Below are positions 45,413 to 54,108 of a stretch of DNA of 64,000 nt, piece after piece. Position 1 is the first letter of the stretch. Each line of letters opens with the position of its first letter. The translations under genes and the position numbers were made by a program. The notes beneath the pieces are model-generated. The model did no database searches and had not been told where the DNA came from. It was given only the letters and a program-made list of their open reading frames with translations. This DNA is from Pedosphaera sp. (lineage in GTDB: Bacteria; Verrucomicrobiota; Verrucomicrobiia; Limisphaerales; UBA9464), in contig SIBK01000001.1 of NCBI GenBank assembly GCA_009695205.1, positions 62,001-126,000 on the forward strand. The letters are read 5' to 3'.

Positions 45413-46831
45413 ATGCCCTACCGAATCATGCTTCCTATCCCGCCCCGTGTCACCTCGCCCCGTCACTGGTTGCTCGGCCCGGCGTACTATGCCCAACGCG
45501 ATCCGTTGCGCGTGATTCCGCAATGGATCCGTGAGTGCGGCGACATTTTCACGATCACATCCCCGTTGGGAAAGGCAGCCGTGGTCGCCACCCCGGAACT
45601 CGCGCACCAGGTGTTGGTCGCACGCTCAGCCCGGTACCAGAAGAAGAGCCGCGCCTACGCCGTGCTCCGCCTCCTCTTGGGCAACGGCTTGGTCACGAGC
45701 GAAGGAGAATTCTGGCGCGGGCAACGGAAACTCGTGCAACCGGCCTTTCATCGCCGCCGGCTCGACGCGCTCTTCGGCATGATGGTCGAGCGCGTGACCG
45801 ACTGCATCGAACGGCTCGCCCTCGATGCTTCGGGAACCGTCCCCGTCGATATGACTCCGATCCTGTCGCACCTCACACTCGATATTATTGCGCGGGCGAT
45901 GTTCAGCTCCGATGTCGCAGGCTCGGCGGCGGACGTGAGCCGCCACATCGCCATCCTCAATCAGTATGCATTGCGGCTGCTCCGGCAGCCGTGGCTGTTC
46001 TTGTTGCCCCGAGGAATCCCCACGCCGTTCAACGGCGCACAAGTCCGTTCCTTCCGGGGGCTGAACCGGATTGTCGCCGATATCATCCAAGCCCGCCGCA
46101 AGGAACCCGGCGCGCACGATGACCTGCTGGCCATGCTGTTGTCCGCAGTCGAGGAGGGCACAGGGCGCGGCATGACGGACGAACAGCTCCGCGACGAGGT
46201 GATGACCATTTTTGTGGCGGGGCACGAGACGACGGCAAATGCCATGGCGTGGTTGCTCCATCTCGTTTCCCAAAACAGCGCCATCGAGGAGCGATTGCTG
46301 GAGGAGATCGACGCGCACTGGCCGGCCGGCGGGCTGACGCTGGAATCTCTCGGTGCGTTCCCCTACGTGCGCCAGGTCATCGAGGAATCCCTCCGCATCT
46401 ACCCCTCGATCTGGTCGATCGGCCGCCAGTGCACCAAGGAGGATGAACTCGGCGGCTACCGGATTCCGGTAGGGATGAACGTCGTGGTGCCCATCTTTTA
46501 CTTCCACTGGAGCGAACGTTATTGGGATGAACCCGGGGAATTCGAACCGTCACGCTTTGCACCCCGGCACAGGCCGTCCGCGGAGCCCCTGATCTATTTC
46601 CCGTTCGGCGCCGGTCCGCGAAGCTGCATTGGCAACCATTTCGCGCTGCAGGAGCTGATGATCCTGACGATCCTGCTCCATCGCAATTATCAATTCCTAT
46701 CCGTCCCGGGCTTCCGAGTCGAGCCCGACCCGCTCATCACATTGCGGCCGCGCTATGGGATGCAATTGCAGGTCCGTCCGCGTTCGGAGCATCGGACCTC
46801 GCCTCAGGAATCCGAACCTCGTGGAAACTAA
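45413..46831 (+). CDS. Cytochrome P450
   Basis: 472 residues. A heme monooxygenase. The I-helix oxygen-binding motif is VAGHETTANAMAWLLH, the ExxR motif is VIEESLRIYPSIWSIGRQ, and the heme-binding loop is FPFGAGPRSCIGNHFA with the cysteine near residue 405. No membrane anchor is seen, so it is a soluble bacterial type; sequence features are near the CYP102/CYP4-like groups. It needs a redox partner not visible here. The last residues ESEPRGN and the stop are encoded by an intergenic repeat. It is followed by an alpha-oxoamine synthase and an epimerase. The substrate is not known. Confidence 0.92.
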   Translation: MPYRIMLPIPPRVTSPRHWLLGPAYYAQRDPLRVIPQWIRECGDIFTITSPLGKAAVVATPELAHQVLVARSARYQKKSRAYAVLRLLLGNGLVTSEGEFWRGQRKLVQPAFHRRRLDALFGMMVERVTDCIERLALDASGTVPVDMTPILSHLTLDIIARAMFSSDVAGSAADVSRHIAILNQYALRLLRQPWLFLLPRGIPTPFNGAQVRSFRGLNRIVADIIQARRKEPGAHDDLLAMLLSAVEEGTGRGMTDEQLRDEVMTIFVAGHETTANAMAWLLHLVSQNSAIEERLLEEIDAHWPAGGLTLESLGAFPYVRQVIEESLRIYPSIWSIGRQCTKEDELGGYRIPVGMNVVVPIFYFHWSERYWDEPGEFEPSRFAPRHRPSAEPLIYFPFGAGPRSCIGNHFALQELMILTILLHRNYQFLSVPGFRVEPDPLITLRPRYGMQLQVRPRSEHRTSPQESEPRGN

Positions 46832-46895
46832 GTAGCCCCTCACGCGACCTCTGTGGCCACCCTCCCCGCATCGGATGTGGGGAGGGCAGAGGTGA
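46813..46895 (+). repeat. Intergenic repeat, copy 4
   Basis: Reads CCTCGTGGAAACTAAGTAGC, GCCCCTCACGCGACCTCTG and a strong hairpin at 46860-46886 with an 11-base stem (CCCTCCCCGCA, loop TCGGA). An outer CCTCTG/CAGAGG pairing extends the stem. Its first bases form the end of the P450 gene. Confidence 0.75.
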
Positions 46896-46973
46896 GAGGC
46901 CTGGGGGTGTCGCGCTTACGCCAACGACCCCGCGCTTGCCACGCCGACGTGTTTCGCGAAAGCTCGCGTCCAC

Positions 46974-48098
46974 ATGCCGTTCACCTCGCTCATGCAGAGT
47001 GCTCCCGGACCGGAGACCGTCATCGATGGCGCGCGGTATCTCTATTTTGCCGGCACCAGCTATCTCGGCCTCGCCGCGCACCCGGAGGTCATCGAGGCGG
47101 GGTGCGATGCCATGCGCCGCTATGGGGTCCATACGGCGACGACGCGAGCGCGCTTCGGCACCAATCCGCCAGTGCGCGAAGTTGAGCAGCGCGCGGCTGA
47201 GTTCTTTGGCACGGAGGACGCCTTCTACTTCAGCAGCGGCTACGTGGCGAACCACATCATGGTCGCCGCGCTTGCGCCTGAAGCGGAATCGGTGCTGGTG
47301 GACGAGGCGGCCCACTATTGCGTCATGGAAGCGGCGCGCCTGACGGGGCTGCCGGTGGAAATGTTCCGGCATCGCGATGCGAAGGATCTCGCACGGCGGG
47401 CGCAGAATAAGTCCCGCGTGCTCGTGATGGCCGACGCAGTCGGGCCGTCCAGCGGCACGCTCGCTCCAGTTTTGGACTATCTGCAGGCGCTGGCGGGATG
47501 CAACCGGGCGCTGCTGCTGCTCGACGACGCGCACGGCTTCGGCGTGCTCGGCGACAAAGGGCGCGGCCTGCTCGACGAACTCGGTCTCTGGCCTAGGGCG
47601 AACCGCTTGCCCGCGTTGCAAGGCGTGAGCCTCTTCGTCTGTGGCACGCTTGCCAAGGCGCTCGGCGGCTTCGGAGGAATCATCCCCGGCACGCGCGAAT
47701 TCGTGGCCCGGGCGCGGGTGTCATCACACTATTTCGACGGGGCGAGTGCGCCTGCCTCCGCTGTCGCCGGCGCGACGGCAAAGGCGTTGGAAATCGTCGC
47801 CACCGAACCTGGACTACGAACTCGACTGCGTGAAAACACCCTCCGGTTGCGCGCCGGATTGCGCCGGCTGGGACTCGACGTTCCAGCGAGCACGACAGCG
47901 AATCTGGGTGTAACCGTGGGCGATGAGTCCACGATGCGGCGCATCCACGAGGCGTTGAAGGCCTGCGGAATCATGGTTCCTTACGTCGGCACCTACAGCG
48001 GCATTCCTCCCGAGGGCGTGCTGCGGTTCGCGGTGTTCGCCAATCATACGGATGCTCAAATCGACCGACTGCTTGGGGAACTCCGATCCATCCTATGA
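46974..48098 (+). CDS. Alpha-oxoamine synthase family aminotransferase (KBL/AONS/SPT-like)
   Basis: 374 residues. This PLP enzyme family joins an amino acid to an acyl-CoA or acyl-ACP with loss of CO2. The N-terminal YLYFAGTSYLGLAAHPEVIE and ATTRARFGTNPPVREVEQRA are typical. DDAHGFGVLGDKGRG binds the cofactor, and the lysine lies in CGTLAKALGGFGGIIPG, near residue 228. The C-terminal small domain is complete. The start is ATG 46974, with ATG 46992 a shorter option. A TGA overlaps ATGA at 48095, so coupling to the epimerase is likely. The partner acyl group is unknown, but the neighbours include a P450. Confidence 0.85.
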   Translation: MPFTSLMQSAPGPETVIDGARYLYFAGTSYLGLAAHPEVIEAGCDAMRRYGVHTATTRARFGTNPPVREVEQRAAEFFGTEDAFYFSSGYVANHIMVAALAPEAESVLVDEAAHYCVMEAARLTGLPVEMFRHRDAKDLARRAQNKSRVLVMADAVGPSSGTLAPVLDYLQALAGCNRALLLLDDAHGFGVLGDKGRGLLDELGLWPRANRLPALQGVSLFVCGTLAKALGGFGGIIPGTREFVARARVSSHYFDGASAPASAVAGATAKALEIVATEPGLRTRLRENTLRLRAGLRRLGLDVPASTTANLGVTVGDESTMRRIHEALKACGIMVPYVGTYSGIPPEGVLRFAVFANHTDAQIDRLLGELRSIL

Positions 48099-49172
48099 AA
48101 TTCCCGCTGCGCAAGCAGCCCGCACCCCGAAACTAGATCGCACCATAGAACTCCGCCTCCGGGACCTCCGCCTGCCCATGCGTCACGCGTTCACGATCGC
48201 GCTGGGCACGACCACCGTGCAGCACAACCTGCTTGTCGAGCTGCAGCAGGATGGCATGAAGGGCTATGGCGAAGGCGCTTCGTCCCACGCGTACCACGCG
48301 TTCACCGCCGATTCCATGCGCGCGGCGCTCGAAGCAGCCCGTCCGCAGATCGAACACGAATCGCTCGACGACCCCTCAACTCTCTGGGACCGCCTGCTGC
48401 CGGTGCTGGGCCACAACCGCTTCGCGCTCTGCGCGCTCGATCAGGCGGCGCACGACCTGTGGGGCAAGCTGCGCGGCGCGCCCGTCTGGAAGCGATGGGG
48501 GCTGGAGCTGCGCAACCTGCCGTTGAGCAACTACACCCTCGGCATCGATCCGATTGAGAAGATGGTCGCCAAAATGAAGGAATTCGACGGGTGGCCAATC
48601 TATAAGATTAAGCTCGGCACGCCCGACGACCTCGCCGTTGTCCGCGAGCTGCGCCGCCACACCGACGCGGTGTTTCGCATCGACGCGAATACCGCCTGGA
48701 GCGTGGAGCAGACTCTCGCGCTCGCGCCGGAGCTGAAGACGCTAGGCGTGGAGTTCATCGAGCAACCCTTGAAGGCGGATGATTGGGAGGAGATGCGCCG
48801 CGTCTTCCGCGAGTGCCCGCTGCCGGTGTTCGCGGATGAGAGCTGTCTCGTCGAAGAGGATGTGCCGCGCTGCGCCGGATTCTTCCACGGTATCAACATC
48901 AAACTGACCAAGGCGGGCGGGCTCATGCCTGCTCGGCGGATGATCGCTCGCGCCCGGGAGCTCGGTCTGCGCGTCATGGTCGGCTGTATGAACGAGAGCT
49001 CGGTCGGCATCAGTGCCATCGGCCAACTTCTCCCGCTGCTCGATTATGTAGACATGGATGGCGCGGTTCTTATCGCCCGGATATCGCCACCGGTGTATAC
49101 TTGGACAAGGGTCGCGCGATTTTTCCTGACGAGAATGGCAACGGAGTCCGGTTGCTGGATCCTATTGAATGA
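48095..49172 (+). pseudogene. Enolase-superfamily dipeptide epimerase (MR/MLE), two frameshifts
   Basis: Dipeptide epimerases such as L-Ala-D/L-Glu epimerase recycle peptidoglycan peptides. The body is in one frame from about 48131: LRLRDLRLPMRHAFTIALGT, IYKIKLGTPD with the KxK base, DANTAWSVEQ, FIEQPLKADDWEEM, FADESCLVEEDVPRC and KLTKAGGLMPARRM. A start in the ATGA overlap at 48095 (MKFPLRKQPAPRN) sits in another frame and would need a one-base shift near 48131. At 49080 a G is missing; after it the correct frame gives DIATGVYLDKGRAIFPDENG and ends at 49172. The stop again overlaps the next start as ATGA. An alternative in-frame start is ATG 48052. Confidence 0.75.
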
Positions 49173-50375
49173 ACCCGCTCATCCCCGCAACCGATCACAC
49201 CAGCCTCTGGGCTATCATTGCCGTGGGGACGGCCGTGGCGGTCTGGCTGGAGCAGACGTATCGCTGGGCCGCGCGGCTAAGCGGGCCGGTGCTTGCGTTG
49301 ATCATCGCGATAGCGCTGGCGAACACCCGCGTGGTGCCGACGGAATCGCCAGCCTACGAATTCGTCGGCGACTGGCTGGTGCCGCTGGCCATCCCGCTGC
49401 TGCTCTTCCGCGCCAATATTCGTGAGATTTTCCACACCGGCGGGCGGATGTTCCTGGTCTTCCATATCAGCACCGTAGGCACGCTGCTCGGGACATTCCT
49501 CGCAGTCTAGCTGCTGCGCGGGCGGCTCGGCTCGCCGGACACCGAGCACGCCGCGGGTATGATGGCCGCGAGCTATATCGGCGGCGGCGTGAATTTTCTC
49601 GCGCTGAAGGCCAGCTACGGGGTACGCGCCGAGGATCTCAAATCCGCTCATTGTCTCCGACAACTTCGTGATGGCGGGCATCTTTGTCACACTGCTCGGC
49701 ATCGCCGCGAGCCGCTGGTTCCGGGCACGTTTCCCGCATCCGCACTCGCTCGATGCAGACGCCGAGGTCGCGAAGACCCTCGCCGCCTCACACTGGCAGC
49801 GGAAAGGCATCGCGCTGATCGACGTGGCAAAGTCCTTCGCCTTCGTGGCCGTCGCGTTGGCCGGCGTGGCGGGACGCCTGACAAAAAGCGCGTTTGGCGA
49901 TGTGACGCACGGGGGCATGGGCCTTCAGACGATCGCGGTGCTTTGTACGAATAAGTTCGTCCTTCTCACTTTGGTCGCACTGGCGATGGCCACGGTCTTC
50001 TCCCGACCGCTGAAAGAAGTGAACGGCCCCGAGGAGTTCGGCAGCTACCTGCTGTCGCTGTTTCTCTTCACCCTCGGCCTGCCCGCTGATCTCGTAACCG
50101 TGCTGACGCAGGCACCGTTCTTCTTCGTCTTTTGCGGCATTATCGCCGCGGTCAACCTCGCCTTCACGCTCTCCGTCGGAAAACTTCTTCGCCTGAACCT
50201 TGAAGAACTCCTCCTCGCCGTGAACGCCAACCTCGGCGGTGCTCCAAGCGCCGCGGCAATGGCTATCGGCGCCGGATGGTCGCGGCTGGTTTTGCCGGGG
50301 ATCCTTGTGGGCATATGGGGCTACGTGATTGGCACGCCGATCGGGGTGCTGGTGGTGGAGTTGCTCCGGCGTTGA
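49169..50375 (+). pseudogene. DUF819 family membrane protein, one amber stop and one frameshift
   Basis: DUF819 proteins are multi-pass membrane proteins often found beside dipeptide epimerases, perhaps as transporters. The N-terminal part (LWAIIAVGTAVAVWLEQTYR, VPLAIPLLLFRANIREIFHT) ends at TAG 49508-49510, and the frame goes on with LLRGRLGSPDTEHAAGMMAA and SYIGGGVNFLALKASYGV. Near 49634-49641 the frame shifts by one base; the next frame supplies NPLIVSDNFVMAGIFVTLLG and a complete C-terminus ending at 50375. Two lesions in one gene argue for true loss. The start ATG overlaps the epimerase stop. Confidence 0.8.
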
Positions 50376-50462
50376 AATCCATCGCGTCCGGTGGCCGGGT
50401 AGAGCTGAAATTAGAACGGATGGAGTTGGAAATTTTTTCCAACGTCGTGCATCTTACCCAAT

Positions 50463-51473
50463 ATGGCCAATATCATTGCCCCCCCACCTTGGCGGATCCC
50501 CGACTCGCTGGTAACTCCTGAAAGTGTCTATCGCAGCCGCCGCCGGTTCCTCCGTCATTTGGGTTTCGGTGCGGCCGGCACCCTCGCACTTGCCAGTGCA
50601 GGCTGTGGAAATTCCGAATCGGCCGTGCCACCGGTTTCCTCCGGCACGAATTCAGCCGGTGGATTGGACGCCCCTGCTGCTGGAGTCGGAAAATACCCCG
50701 CTCGCCGCAACCCAGATTTCGACCCAAAGTGGAAGCTAAGCGATGAAAAAACGGCTGCCACGTACAACAACTACTACGAGTTTTCGACACAAAAGGACCG
50801 CGTCCACCGACTCGTCGGCGGGTTCGTAATCAGTCCCTGGCCGCTGGAGATTTACGGACTCTGTGATAAGCCTTGGAAGGGCGACCTCAACGACTTGATC
50901 GCCGAATTCGGCCTCGAAGAGCGCATCTATCGGTTCCGGTGTGTCGAGGCCTGGGCCATGATCGTTCCGTGGACCGGCTTTCCGCTCTCCAAGTTGCTCG
51001 AAAAGGTGGCGCCGAAATCGGATGCCCGATTCGTCCGACTCGAAACTGTTAGCCGACCGAACCAGATGCCGTCCTATGCCCGACTCGTAAGCAACGGCTA
51101 TCCCCTGCCCTACAACGAGGGACTGCGTATGGACGAGGCAATGCACCCTCTGACCTTGGTTGCGACAGGTATTTACGGAAAGGCGTTGCCGAAGCAGCAC
51201 GGCGCGCCCGCCCGTCTCGTGGTGCCATGGAAGTACGGCTACAAGAGCATCAAGAGTATCGTGAAAATTGAACTGGTCGCCCGTCAACCGGCCACCCTGT
51301 GGGAGACGCTTGGACCGGATGAATATCCGTTCGAATCCAACGTGGATCCCGCTGTTCCTCATCCGCGCTGGTCTCAGGCGACCGAACGAATGATCGATAC
51401 CGGAGATCGAGTGCCCACGCTGCCCTATAACGGATACGCCGAAGCCGTCGCAAAATTGTACAAAAAGTCCTAA
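50463..51473 (+). CDS. msrP: Protein-methionine-sulfoxide reductase catalytic subunit MsrP (YedY family)
   Basis: 336 residues. It repairs oxidised methionine in envelope proteins with a molybdopterin cofactor of the sulfite-oxidase type. A Tat signal is visible (SRRRFLRHLG at about 25-34, then ALASAGC). The molybdenum ligand cysteine is at residue 160 in RFRCVEAWAMIVPW. The family blocks RLETVSRPNQMPSYA, NEGLRMDEAMHPLTLVATGI and LVVPWKYGYKSIKSIVKIEL follow. It is full length. The membrane partner MsrQ is not next to it. The cofactor does not need MocA or XdhC, which are decaying in this genome. Confidence 0.93.
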   Translation: MANIIAPPPWRIPDSLVTPESVYRSRRRFLRHLGFGAAGTLALASAGCGNSESAVPPVSSGTNSAGGLDAPAAGVGKYPARRNPDFDPKWKLSDEKTAATYNNYYEFSTQKDRVHRLVGGFVISPWPLEIYGLCDKPWKGDLNDLIAEFGLEERIYRFRCVEAWAMIVPWTGFPLSKLLEKVAPKSDARFVRLETVSRPNQMPSYARLVSNGYPLPYNEGLRMDEAMHPLTLVATGIYGKALPKQHGAPARLVVPWKYGYKSIKSIVKIELVARQPATLWETLGPDEYPFESNVDPAVPHPRWSQATERMIDTGDRVPTLPYNGYAEAVAKLYKKS

Positions 51474-51519
51474 CGAGGAAGTTTGAACATCTCTCGCCAA
51501 ACCGGAAACCACTGCTAGG

Positions 51520-52920
51520 TTGTCGTTTGTGTTCCGTCGGTTAAATCCTTGGCACCTGTTCGTTGGCCTCTGTGTATTGATCGGCCCTACCCATGGGATC
51601 GGACTTCTTCATGCGGACGGCACCCCTAGTGTTGCGCCCGGACTCTCCTGGGATCCAGGTTCCCAAAAGCTGAGTGCCAACATCGATGGATGGTCACTTC
51701 CCAAAACCCTCGCCCGCCTGTCTCGCATCACTGGTTGGGAGGTCCGAATCGAACCCGGTGCTGATCAACGGATTGCAACCAGATTCCATCTCCTGGATCC
51801 CAGCGACGCCCTTCAACGGTTGCTGGGCAATCTCAACTTCGCCGTCCTTCCTCGGTCCAATACGGTTCCCCAGCTGTTGATCTATCGGACGTCCGCCACA
51901 CAGGCGACCGAAGTTGTTCCCGCCGCTGGAAAAATCGGTGATGAACTCCTGATCACTCTGAAACCCGGAGACCCCTCGCGAATAGATGCTATCGCGCGTC
52001 AGTACGGCGCCAAAATCATCGGCCAATCCGACAGCCTCAATACCTATCGCCTAAAGTTCGGATCGGACGCAGCCGCAAACTTGGCTCGCGAAACCCTTAA
52101 ATCAAATGGCGACATCGCAGGTGTCGAAAATAATATTCGCTACGATCGACCGGATTTTGGCGAGATAGCCACAGATGCCGCCGTTCCGAGTCTCAATCTG
52201 AAGCCAAAGGGAGTGCTGCCCAAAGATCAATTGGTCGTGGCCTTGATCGACACTGGCATTCAAAAGATCGCTACTCCTTACGATGGCTTCGTGCTGCCAG
52301 CGGTGAAGCTGGAGTCCGCATCGACCGTCGATGAAACGAGCGGCTTGAGCCATGGAACTGGCATGTTGCTGACGTTGTTGAACGGCCTCGGGTACACGCA
52401 GAAGGAAGGCGAATCCAACGTACGCGTCCTTCCAATAAACGTCTTCAATTCGGCCGAGACGACCACCTCATTCGACGTCGCCCTCGGGATCAACGAGGCG
52501 TGGGCGCGCGGCGCTACGGCCTTCAACTTGAGCCTCGGCACGCCCGACCCCAGTCCCCTGCTCGACAACTTGATGCATCAGATTCACGACAAAGGCGGCA
52601 TGTTTATTTCCGCCGCCGGCAATACACCCACGGCCCAGCCCAGCTTCCCCGCAGGTTCTCCCTGGGGGATTTCGGTGACAGCCAGTCAGGGTCCTGGCGT
52701 CTTGGCTTCGTTCGCCAACTTTGCCCCCACCACCGACGTGATGGCTTCGGGAAGAAGCGTCGTCTCCTGGAATGGACAACGCTGGCTGATCACGGGCACG
52801 TCGCCCGCAGCAGCGTCTGTCAGCGGCATTTCGGCCGGTCTCCTGAGCCGCGGATGGACCCCGCAAATGGTGGAAGTGGATCTCAAGAAAAACCTGCCGT
52901 TCACACCGGGCAATAAATAG
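51520..52920 (+). CDS. Secreted subtilisin-like serine protease with STN-like N-terminal region
   Basis: 466 residues; the start TTG 51520 leads to a signal-like segment (WHLFVGLCVLIGPTHG). Residues about 52-125 (IDGWSLPKTLARLSRITGWE, FHLLDPSDALQRLLGNLNFA) resemble an STN/secretin short domain. A propeptide-like domain lies at about 142-206 (ELLITLKPGDPSRIDAIARQ). The S8 domain has Asp 244 (VVALIDTGIQ), His 278 (SHGTGM), Asn 368 (ISAAGNT) and Ser 428 (GTSPAAASVSG), so the catalytic triad is intact. The protease is probably secreted. Its substrate is unknown. Confidence 0.85.
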   Translation: MSFVFRRLNPWHLFVGLCVLIGPTHGIGLLHADGTPSVAPGLSWDPGSQKLSANIDGWSLPKTLARLSRITGWEVRIEPGADQRIATRFHLLDPSDALQRLLGNLNFAVLPRSNTVPQLLIYRTSATQATEVVPAAGKIGDELLITLKPGDPSRIDAIARQYGAKIIGQSDSLNTYRLKFGSDAAANLARETLKSNGDIAGVENNIRYDRPDFGEIATDAAVPSLNLKPKGVLPKDQLVVALIDTGIQKIATPYDGFVLPAVKLESASTVDETSGLSHGTGMLLTLLNGLGYTQKEGESNVRVLPINVFNSAETTTSFDVALGINEAWARGATAFNLSLGTPDPSPLLDNLMHQIHDKGGMFISAAGNTPTAQPSFPAGSPWGISVTASQGPGVLASFANFAPTTDVMASGRSVVSWNGQRWLITGTSPAAASVSGISAGLLSRGWTPQMVEVDLKKNLPFTPGNK

Positions 52921-53009
52921 CGCCAAAGTGGGTCGTGAAGTAGATCGTCTAATTTTTTAAAAATTCGTTTGCTCGAACGCCGACGGCACCCAATCGTCTC
53001 AGAGGTTAC

Positions 53010-53714
53010 ATGCCCACGGCTTACAAGATCATTGGTGGCGACGGACAGGAATACGGTCCAGCCACACTGGACGAACTCCGCAGTTGGATCGTGGACGCGC
53101 GCGTCAACGGACAAACCCTGGTCTGGAATTCCGAGGACGTCCGATGGCGCAAAGCCAGCCAGCGTGAGGAACTTCAGTGGGATCTTCCGACAGCTCTTCC
53201 CGTAATGCCTTCCGTGCCGGGGCTTCGGTTCGTTCCGGCGGGTTTTCTCCTTCGACTGGCGGCGTACTGCCTCGATTTTCTGATCGTGAATATGGCGGCG
53301 TCCGTGTTGTGCATGCCGTTCGCCCCCAAGTTGCGCATCCTCTTGGAGGGGGCGGACCCGGCAATCCTCGGCGCCGACGTGGTACGAATGCTTGAATTCT
53401 ATCAGGAGGCAGGCCCATTGATGCTCCTGGTCACGGGTATCTATTCCGTGGTTAGCGTTGTTTATTATGTATGTTTTCATGGCCACTCCGGATCGACGCC
53501 CGGCAAGCGTCTTTTCGGGATCCGCGTGGTGAATGCCGACGGCTCAGCACTGAACACAAGACGGGCCCTGGTGCGGTACGGAGGCGAGCTTCTGAGCTTT
53601 TTGATCTTGGGGTTCGGATATCTGATGATCGTTCAGGCCCCCGAGAAACGGGCTCTGCACGATCTGCTGGCCAACACCCGTGTGATCCGGCGGGAAGCGC
53701 TTGCAAATCCGTAG
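53010..53714 (+). CDS. RDD family membrane protein with N-terminal GYF_2 domain
   Basis: 234 residues. Residues 1-60 form a GYF_2 (DUF4339) domain, with YKIIGGDGQEYGPATLDELR and WRKASQ. The RDD domain follows with its Arg-Asp-Asp region (GFLLRLAAYCLDFLIVNMAA) and four membrane segments, then GKRLFGIRVVNADGSALNTR and the ending EKRALHDLLANTRVI. RDD proteins are of uncertain function, some being sodium/proton antiporters. The GYF_2-RDD combination is common in Verrucomicrobia and Planctomycetes. Start ATG 53010. Confidence 0.85.
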   Translation: MPTAYKIIGGDGQEYGPATLDELRSWIVDARVNGQTLVWNSEDVRWRKASQREELQWDLPTALPVMPSVPGLRFVPAGFLLRLAAYCLDFLIVNMAASVLCMPFAPKLRILLEGADPAILGADVVRMLEFYQEAGPLMLLVTGIYSVVSVVYYVCFHGHSGSTPGKRLFGIRVVNADGSALNTRRALVRYGGELLSFLILGFGYLMIVQAPEKRALHDLLANTRVIRREALANP

Positions 53715-53730
53715 AACCCGGTTGGCGGAA

Positions 53731-54108
53731 TCACCGCCGCTGCCCCAGCATTAGCAACAGGATGGGAGCCGCCGTTCCGAGGCCGAGCGCAAGCCAGACC
53801 GGCCAACGCGTCCGAGTGAATTTAAACGCTAGAATCAAGCCCAACAGCGTAGAAACGATCATGGCCACGGACATCGCCACGACGAGAACCTGGAAGGCCT
53901 TCGGTGATTGTCGCCGGACGTCGCCACCACCCGGATAAATCTGATCGGTGTGGACTACTCGGAATTTCTGTGCCAACGACTCGGCCTCGGCTGCGGATTT
54001 GAGCCGTGCCGGATTCACTGTCTGATACCAGCCCGATCCGATATAGAACAGGAGCAGCGGTGCGAAGAAAACGCCAAGGTATAGATGAAGTTTTCGGACG
54101 AATTTCAT
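53731..54108 (-). CDS. Small PepSY-associated membrane protein
   Basis: 125 residues with an N-terminal helix MKFVRKLHLYLGVFFAPLLL, typical of the PepSY-associated TM helix family, and two more helices near the C-terminus (FQVLVVAMSVAMIVSTLLGL, WLALGLGTAAPILLLMLGQ). The region between lies outside the membrane and is short. Its start overlaps the M42 peptidase stop by four bases (ATGA), so it is translated with that gene. The function is unknown; related proteins take part in iron or redox handling. Confidence 0.6.
   Translation of the reverse strand: MKFVRKLHLYLGVFFAPLLLFYIGSGWYQTVNPARLKSAAEAESLAQKFRVVHTDQIYPGGGDVRRQSPKAFQVLVVAMSVAMIVSTLLGLILAFKFTRTRWPVWLALGLGTAAPILLLMLGQRR

Noticed and set aside
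2705-49510. TAG recoded to an amino acid
   Set aside because: Several normal genes end in TAG (glyS, czcA, paaX) without conserved sequence behind; the iorA and DUF819 genes carry other damage as well.
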